Source: Protea cynaroides
Taxonomy: Eukaryota; Streptophyta; Magnoliopsida; Proteales; Proteaceae
Length of the DNA stretch: 64,000 bases
Direction of reading: 5' to 3'
Assembly: GCA_028583415.1 (NCBI GenBank)
Contig: CM053266.1
Span: 96,586,377 to 96,650,376, forward strand
Shown here one piece after another: positions 56,641 through 64,000 of this stretch (positions are counted from its first letter, which is position 1; every line of letters begins with the position of its first letter). The position numbers and the translations under genes were made by a program. The notes under the pieces were generated by a model that saw only the letters and a program-made list of their open reading frames with translations, was not told the DNA's origin and ran no database searches.

Positions 56641-56699
56641 AATAGATGTGTGATAGATAATGACTATAAAAATTTGTTTTTGATAAATTCGATTATTGT

Positions 56700-57738
56700 G
56701 TGAAGGCCAAGAACAACAAGAAGATACTGTACCAAAGACCTGGTAAAAACGGGCTCTACCCATTTTACTTTCCAACTCGTCCTCATTCTCCATAAGCTCA
56801 CTTTGGCATTTTTTGTCTCCTCCACTTGATGGCATGGTAGGTTTGGTCACCCACTTCTACTCTTCAATGTTCCCTTCTCAGCACTTTGTGGTTCACTAGC
56901 ATCTCTCTCTAACCGTCTCTGTCACTCATGCCAACTTGGAAAAAGTAACCAGCTCCCTTTCTCTATGTCTACTTCACATACATGCCAACCCCTAGAAATC
57001 GTTTACTGCGATGTCTAGGGACTCGCCCCTGCCCCTCATGTTCCAATTCATTTATTATGTTTTATTTGCCAATGACTATTTTTGCTTTGGTTATTTTCGA
57101 TGCGCCATAAGTCAAATTTTTTTGACATATTTGTAGCCTTTAAAGCAGACATTGAAAACTGCTCGGTTACTTTATTACCATCTTTCGTTCTGATGGGGGT
57201 GGTGAATTCCCAAGTAATATCATTGCCACCTGCCTCAATACTCATGGGATTACTCATTAATTTTCATGCCCTCACACCCCTGAACAAAATGGGGTTGTGG
57301 AGCGCAAACACTGTCATATAGTTGAAACATCCCTTGCTCTTCTTATTCATGCTAGTATGCCTCATAAATACTGGTTAGATGCTTTTAGCATTGCTGTTAA
57401 ACTAATCAATCGAATGCCATTGCTTCACAATTACACCATTTCTCCATATGAAACCCTACTTCATGTTAAACCCATCTACACTCATTTGCGAATTTTTGGG
57501 TTTCTTTGCTACCCTTGACATTGCCCATACATTACAAACAAACTGTAGGATAGGTCCTCTCGATGATGCTTCCTTGGCTATAGTACTTTTCATAAAGGGT
57601 ACCGCTGTATGGATCTTAACACTAATCAGATTTATATCACACTCATGTTATTTTCGATGAACTAACATTTCCTTTTGCTACTTGTCCCAACCCTACACCC
57701 CCTAATCTCTCTCATGACTTTGACTTCTTTGGCATTAC
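56700..57738 (+). pseudogene. Ty1/copia integrase remnant
   Basis: Fragments in order, in shifting frames: GKNGLYPFYFP (pre-integrase), RLCHSCQLGKSNQLPF (integrase zinc CxxC) and PLEIVYCDV near 56905-57030, FFDIFVAFKADIE near 57115, SDGGGEF near 57190, CPHTPEQNGVVERKH, then KYWLDAFSIAVKLINRMPLL and LRIFGFLCYP (to 57518). Many stops and shifts. Truncated on the right by element G at 57739. Copia rather than gypsy because of the HTPEQNG and GGEF motifs. Confidence 0.82.
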
Positions 57739-58124
57739 TGTCACACCCCAATTCTGATAGAACCAGAAGTGTGAATGAACCGTCAATGAGCCAATGGCTC
57801 AAGCCAGGATTACATAAGAACCGTGTTGACAATCAAATCATATATTGAACGATAATCATAATATATAAATAACCAATGAAAGTCTTTATTAATGAACTGA
57901 GAACTAGTGTAATAAATAATAATTAATCCAATTATGCCGATGACTAAAACATAATTAAATATCTCATTACAAGTTCATAATCTAAATACAAAAATAACCC
58001 TAGAGGTAAACACAATAGAGACACTTGCACAACAATTCATGCTCGTTCTCCATCATCTACATATCCATAGCTGCTACTCTTCCCAAGGAAGGTGCATTGG
58101 TGTAGTCGTCCACAATATAACCTG
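57739..58124 (-). repeat. Element G 3' LTR, distal part
   Basis: Starts TGTCACACCCC. Includes the end of the small ORF (about 57995-58124), reading in part GRVAAMDM and CKCLYCVYL with one stop: the C-x-C-x-x-C-V-Y motif again. Cut at 58124 by the solo LTR with TSD ACCTG/ACCTA. Confidence 0.82.
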
Positions 58125-60481
58125 TGTCACACCCCAATTCTGAACCAACTAGAATGGTGTGATGAACCGTCCATAGACCAACGGTTCAACCAGGATCTCA
58201 TATAGGCCGTGCCCATTCTATTAAACCAGATACATTCTACAAGCAAAATCAGAGTAGATAAACGATAACGGAAGTCTTTAATACTAATGAACTGAATATC
58301 TGACAGTGATAGCATAATTAAGTATCCAATTATATCCAATACTCCTCAAGACATAAAATAAAGTAAATAATCAATTACATGTTTCAATAACTAAACAACT
58401 AAGCTAGTAAAAAACACATGAGTTGCACTCGCACGACGGATCATGCGCATCTTCTTCAGCTTCTATGTCCATCGTAGCAATGTGTCTATACGTCGACGCA
58501 TTCATATATTCTTCAACAGTAGGACCTGCATCAAGAACTAAAAATATTCGACGTCGAAAGGGTGATGACACATTACGGTTCAGTGAGCAAACAAAACAAT
58601 ACAACAAACATATGCATACATTCAATTCATATCTTTGGTTTGATTTTTAAGTTTGCAATGTGCTATAGAAAGGTTTGGTGGTCGCCGCACCTCTATACAC
58701 GAGTGTGTGAATCTGCCCAATGGATCAAACACCATTGTTGTCCCACATGCACCCACCATGGAATAGAGATAGAGCTAAAGTGTCTGGATCAAGCACCGCC
58801 AACACTTCCCTTGATGCCCTACCCATATCAACACGTAAGACCCTGCTGACGAGGGATTGTAAACTGGGCTCACAACTAACCAATCCTAATGCCATACAGT
58901 GTATCCAAGGCCTTACCCTAGCATCCCTCAATACGTCCATAGAGATAGAGCTAAGGCCCCTCGGCAGAGTCAGAGACCACACGGTCCGAGACCACCTCCC
59001 CTAATGCCCTACTACATATTAGTTATGCTAAGGTAATGGCAATATGATGATGTTAGTGGTTAAGACTTGAGTAGAGATAAAGCTAGAGTCTAGTAACGAG
59101 GTCAAAGACCACCATGCCACGTCCTCCCCCTGATGCTTCACTCGCATCCAACACACCAACCACACACATACATTCACATGCCTATTCCTAGCATCATCAT
59201 CATCATCATATTATAAAATAAACAGAATTAAATATGCATGAATAGTAATACCAGGAATATTAGATGACATGTGAGATACACATTACAAGCATACAAGCAT
59301 AGAATCAATCATGGCATTGGACTCAATAAAGTAAACAGTTTATCATTATCCATTTCATTTAGGTCTTGTTCCCTCACCTTTGATCGTTGGTTGTTCCTCT
59401 TTCAAGCTTTGTAAATCACTTTTGGACCACTTAGAAACCTAATAAATTTATGAATTCTAAGTTAGAGTTCATATTCATTAATTACAGTGTTTAAATGTCA
59501 CTTCTGGAATTAATCAGACCTCTAGAAGCTGAGTGGTCGTAGGTGTGGCTGCACCTGTGGTCTCAGTTTCTGCGACCATAGGGTGTGTGGTTAATACATG
59601 TGGTCGCATATCATGCGACCACACACATGCAACCACACCCTCCCTGGAAACTTCCTGAGGGTGTGTGGTCGACATATGTGCCTCGTGTGGTCGACCACAG
59701 CTGCAACCACACGAGTGTTTCGTTGACTTTCATTCTCATTCTAACCCCTTCATGATTTGATTTCTTGAACTATCACTAGGGTCCTTCCTATGATTGATCT
59801 ATGGCCTTAATTTCATATTTTTTACAATTATCTACTCTAACCTACTCTTCATGGATTTCCTTTGAGTTTCCGTCTATGGGTCTCATGGTTGAGATCTTAC
59901 TTTGAATCAATACTTCCTCCATGATCTATTCTAAACATTCAACTAATGTAGGGGATATTTTCATACCTTGAACTTACTGAAGAATCAGAGCTCTCTCTAA
60001 AATTCCTTCTCTTAGTTTTCCTCTTCAATTCTCCTTCTCTTCCTCCTCCTCTCTTTCTCTCTCTTTCAATTTGAGCTCTAAAAGAATGAAAGAGGCTAAG
60101 GGATGTCCTATATATAGAGGAAAACCCTCCATATAGAGTCTTACTTTGATTAAGAAAGAACCACCTTTAGATTAGGAAGGTTTCCTAATTTTAAAGTCAA
60201 TTATACCATCGTGTGGTCGCATGTGGGGTCACAGGATCCGTTGACTGCACGTCTCAAAACTGCTACCACATGTCTCAGATTCTAGTGGTCTCAACATTCT
60301 AAGGTGTGGTTGACCACACCTGTTTAGGTATGTGACCACACATCTCAATTGGATGATTTATGATTCGAATTACATACCTAGCCTTGTGGTTTCTTCACGT
60401 ATTTGGTCCGCTTGGTCCGACCATGATAGGAAAACCTGATACAAGGTGGTAAGATCAGGTTAGTACGATACGGGTCTTACA
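58125..60481 (-). repeat. Solo LTR (element A family) nested in G LTR
   Basis: 2357 bp from TGTCACACCCC to GGGTCTTACA with no internal region, flanked by ACCTG (58120-58124) and ACCTA (60482-60486), an imperfect 5-bp duplication. Arrays with GTGTGGTCG units at about 59528-59715 and 60208-60340, TATA-like CTATATATAG near 60109, ATC tract about 59191-59205, small ORF 58404-58538. Formed by LTR-LTR recombination of a former element. Confidence 0.9.
58404..58538 (-). CDS. LTR small ORF (solo LTR)
   Basis: 45 codons: VLDAGPTVEEYMNASTYRHI, ATMDIEAEEDAHD, PSCECNSCVFY, stop; open upstream to an ATG at 58625 (73 residues). Intact even though the element is reduced to a solo LTR. Confidence 0.48.
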   Translation of the reverse strand, partial: VLDAGPTVEEYMNASTYRHIATMDIEAEEDAHDPSCECNSCVFY

Positions 60482-60486
60482 ACCTA

Positions 60487-62240
60487 CATCATTAGAAATT
60501 AAAAAGAAAATATATACGTGGGGTGAGCTCACAACTTAGCTCAATGAGAAACAAAAAAAGTAGCAAACAATATGCATGATGTAGCATTTAATCATTTGGT
60601 CTGGTTAAGTTTGCAATGTGTTATGGTAAAGATAGGCTACAACCATACTTCTATACATGAGAGTGTGAGCACACCCAATGGTCAAACTCTAACCAAAACT
60701 ATTGTTGCCCCAAAACACTCACTACAGGATAGAGATAGAGCTAGAGTCTAACGGTAGGTTTCAACTAAATCGTCAGCACCCCCTTGATACCCTATCCCGT
60801 TCCAATACGTACACCCATACTGGCGAGGGCTTACAAACTGGGATACATCACTAACCAATCCTAGATGTCATCACATGTGTATCCAAGGCCTTACCCCAGC
60901 ATCCTTCAATACGAAATAGAGATAGAGCTAGGGTCCAATGGTAAGGCAATGGCTAAGTCCACCAGTACTCCCCTTGATACCCTGCAACGTACTAAGCACA
61001 CTAAGGTAATGGCGATACAATGATGTCAGTGTGAAGAATGATTCAAGGCTCTAACCTCTCTCCACCAACACACCAACCACACACAAACACATGCCTATCA
61101 ATTACATCATAACAAGAGAAATAAATATACATGAACAATAATATCTCAATTAAAAGATGACATGTTATATGCACATTACAATAAGCATCGACATACAAGG
61201 TAGTTTATTATTAACCAATTAGTTTGGGGTCTTGTCCGTCACTTGCTGGGTGATGTTGATCTTCCTTAATACCTTGGAATCTACTTGAATTGATTATGAA
61301 CTCTAGACAAACATTAAGTCTTAATTAGGATTAAATCTGACAAATTTATAGTGATCAGATTCACTATTCGAACTGGCAAACAGTCACTTCAAACATTATT
61401 CGGTCACATGTCTGGTGTGGCATATTGTCCTGCTAAACACCAATCTAGACAACCCTGAGACACTTCCCGAGAGTGTCTGGATCTATCATTGGTGTCACTC
61501 TAGGTGCAATCGATCATCCAGACGGGACAACCTACAGGTTGTTCTCTTGTTTGTGTTTTCTTCAAAGTTGGTCCTTTGGCTCTTTATAGGGTTTATTCCT
61601 ACACCGTCCTATAATCGAGAACACATTAGGGTTGGGTCTTCTACTGTAACCTTAGTTTACTCACATCATACCTGTTAATAGATCTTTTAACCTATTTAGT
61701 ATAACCCTTAATGTGTAGGATCAATCGTTGACGACTGTGATCCAAGTTTCCTTATGTTCTAATATATGTATAGAGGTTAGGAAATTACCATTGGCTTCTT
61801 GACGATGCTTGCTGGAAATCGATGGTGAGTTCTTCTTCTCTACAGCCTCTTTTTGTTCCTCAGCTTCTCTTTTAGATCTCCTTTTAGCCTCTAGAGTTTG
61901 TAACTGATCAAAAAGTGAGAGAAAGTGAAGGAATAGAGTTTATATATAGAGGACAATGTCCTAATTAGAGTCCTCTTTTCCGTTAAGAGAGTGGTCTATA
62001 CAAACTAGAAAACTTTCTTTAACTCAGGCTCTAATTTATGTTTGTTCGGTCATGTGTCCGGTCACATAATATGTGAGACCGGACAAGCTCAACCAGTCAG
62101 ATCGGACAAGGTTAAAGTTATCCATTTCATACCTTACGTGGTCTGTCATCTGACTATTTCTTCTTGTCTAGTTATGATGGGAAGACCTGTTATGACACAT
62201 TAATCCATGTTAGACTGGGTTAGTGGAGTACGGTCTTACA
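60487..62240 (-). repeat. Element G 3' LTR, proximal part
   Basis: Continues G's LTR to GGTCTTACA at 62240. Arrays at about 61390-61525 and 62042-62100 with CGGTCACATG and CCGGTCACAT-like units; TATATATAGAGG-type TATA near 61939-61952. About 1754 bp; no ATC tract of the usual length. Confidence 0.82.
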
Positions 62241-62270
62241 ACTTTGCCCCCTTAAGAAGAAATTTCGTCT

Positions 62271-64000
62271 TCAAAATTTGAATGTACCTTCCGAGTCGAA
62301 TAGGTGAAGGTATTGTTTTCATGTTGTGGCTTCTTCTTCCCAAGTGACCTCTTCCATGTCTTGGCTTCTCCAAGTTACTTTGACATAAAAGATACCCCAG
62401 TTTCGTTGTTTTTGTACCTTTTGACTTGTGATCTTGGTTGACACAACTTTGAATGTTAATTCCTCTGTCAGGTTTGGAGGATCTATAGTCAATATGTGGG
62501 ATGGGTCTCTGATGTACTTCTTCAATAAAGACATGTAAAATACATCATGTACGCTTAACATCGACAGTGGCAATGCGAGCTGGTATGCTACTTTGTCACG
62601 TCTCGCTAGAATTTTATAGGGTCCCACATATCTAGGGCATAACTTCCCTTTCTTATTGAACCATTTTAAGCTTCTCATAGGTGATATTTTTAGGAACACT
62701 TTGTCACCTACAACGAACTCAAGGTCTTAACGTCTATAATTTGCATAGTTCTTCTATCGAACTTGGGTTGTCTTCATTCTCTCCTTGATCTTATCTACCA
62801 TTCGATAAGTTTCTTCAACGAATTCTAGCCTAACAAGTTTCTTCAATTAATTCTTTATTCACCAACCTCATTCCAAGACAGAAGTGTTTAATATTTCCTA
62901 TTGTATAATGCTTCATATGGTGACATTTGAATGGTAGCCTAATAGCTGTTGTTGTAAGCGAACTCAATTAGTGGTAGCTTCTCATCACAAGCTCTTTTGA
63001 AATCAATTGCACAAGCTCTGAGCATATCCTCTAAGATCTAGATAGTCTTTTTCAATTGACTATCTATTTGAGGATGAAAGGCTATGCTAAACTTCAGCTT
63101 CGTTCCCATAGCTACCTATAATCTTTGCCAAAATTTAGAAGTAAGTGAGGATCTCATTCGGATACGATGCCCTTAGGTACACCATGGAGTCTGACAATAT
63201 TATCTACATACAATTTGGCTAGTCTCCCCAAAGTATACTAAGGTCATATTGTGATAAAACGAGTTGTCTTTGTAAGGCGATCTACAATCACCCAGACTGC
63301 ATCAACTGATTTGGGAGTCAATGGTAATCCAGTGACGAAGAGCATAGTGATGTAGTCCCATTTTCAAGCTGGTTCTGACAATGGTTGTAGTAAACCTGTG
63401 GGTCTTTGTATTTCAGCTTTCACTTACTAACAGTTTAAACATTAGAACACATGTTTGGTCACATCTGCTTTCATTTCCATCCACCAGTACAATCTCTTCA
63501 GATCATGGTACATTTTGGTGCTTTCGAAATATACTGAATAAGGAGTAGAATGAGTTTCTCTCATTATTCTATCTCTTAGGTCTGAATCTTCACTTTCAGG
63601 TATACATAACCTGCCTCTGTATCTGAATACCCTCTCTACATCCAAGGTAAAGTCAGGATTTGATTTAGCTTTCTCCAAGTCCCCTTGCACTGTCTTTAGA
63701 TATGGATCTTGTAGAATTGTTGCTTTTACCTCGTCCATCAGATCTGGTCGAATCTTTAGTGTGGCAAACATAAGTGAAACCTTGTAAATTTAACCTTGCT
63801 CTATAGGGTCATAGGGAGATTCCAGTATATTTTGTAATTCATTCCTTTCAGAAGCTGATACCGCATAGCATAGAGTAGCATATATACTAGGTCTTCCTTC
63901 TAGCTTCAGTATCCCTTTCCTATTCAATGCATCTGCTACTACGTTGGCCTTGTTTGGATGATACTAAATATCACAGTCGTAATCCTTTAGCAATTATAAC
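62271..64000 (-). pseudogene. pol: Element G pol (RNase H to chromodomain)
   Basis: From the right edge on the minus strand: RNase H end with KANVVADAL (near 63940), then HFxGSTKMYHDLKRLYWWMEM-like integrase zinc region (63540-63460), a heavily stopped integrase core (about 63440-62750, with DAVWVIV- and SPYEALY-like remnants), then KVFLKISPM-like at 62699, GPYKILARRDKVAYQLALPL, HDVFYMSLLKKYIRDPSHIL, and chromodomain-like IFYVKVTWRSQDMEEVTWEE. TGA near 62319 then KQYLHLFDSEG to the stop at 62271. The most decayed pol of the antisense-ORF group. Confidence 0.87.

Larger units (their letters stand above)
57739..64000 (-). mobile_element. Element G: chromovirus, 3' end, cut by right window edge
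   Basis: Minus orientation: 3' LTR (57739-58124 and 60487-62240, split by a solo LTR), polypurine tract AAGGGGGCAAAGT (about 62241-62255), and pol from 62271 onward. Inserted in the copia remnant after ATTAC. LTR array core is CCGGTCACAT-like, different from all other elements here. Confidence 0.87.

Noticed and set aside
56855..57060. Possible host exon in low-repeat-looking sequence
   Set aside because: Reads as copia integrase zinc region (CHSCQLGKSNQLPF, PLEIVYCDV) once the frame is chosen.

Overview
This window is a repeat-only stretch of a plant nuclear genome, most likely from an angiosperm with a large, retrotransposon-rich genome; the species cannot be named from the sequence. Nearly every base belongs to LTR retrotransposons, mostly Ty3/gypsy chromoviruses: gag with a CCHC knuckle, protease DSG, a reverse transcriptase FIDD box, RNase H, integrase, and a C-terminal chromodomain-like segment, primed by initiator tRNA-Met. 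I found no host gene, tRNA, rRNA or CRISPR array. Every gag-pol copy is broken, so all are annotated as pseudogenes.

Layout. Element C (minus, 1-6133, runs off the left edge) sits in the integrase of element B. Element B (plus, 6134-30461) is a compound element, pol end - shared LTR - second internal region - LTR. Element D (minus, 8144-20032, complete, 5-bp duplication TATAT) sits inside the shared LTR of B. B interrupts the antisense ORF of element A (minus, 30462-33799). A lies in the 5' LTR of element E (plus, 33800-55500), a more distant Del/Tekay-like element with two knuckles and a long LTR. Element F (minus, 36714-48668, complete, duplication ATATC) splits the reverse transcriptase of E. 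A small TIR element (51820-52534) lies in the 3' LTR of E. Downstream are a decayed LTR-like stretch (55501-56640), a Ty1/copia integrase remnant (about 56700-57738), and element G (minus, 57739 to the right edge), whose LTR carries a solo LTR (58125-60481).

The elements A, B, C, D and F (and, for the LTR traits, G and the solo LTR) share an architecture beyond a standard chromovirus. (1) An antisense ORF of about 410-480 codons lies between the 5' LTR and gag. It is preceded by a box GAGTTGCTACAGT, a splice donor 60-62 nt further on, an intron of 440-447 bp and a TTGCAG acceptor a few bases before the ATG. (2) Arrays of short inverted repeats around a GGTCGA-like core occur at three places: LTR U3 upstream of the TATA box, LTR leader, and just upstream of the antisense unit. 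The core differs between families but matches at all sites within a family. (3) A 45-codon ORF with a C-x-C-x-x-C-V motif lies near the inner end of the LTR, with the same 135-bp length in eight copies. (4) A candidate intron separates gag from protease.

My main hypothesis is that the antisense ORF product, and perhaps the LTR microprotein, recognises the family-specific arrays. This would resemble in logic, not in homology, the anti-silencing proteins of plant DNA transposons that bind motifs in their own family. This is inference; what is seen directly is the repeated architecture and the co-variation.
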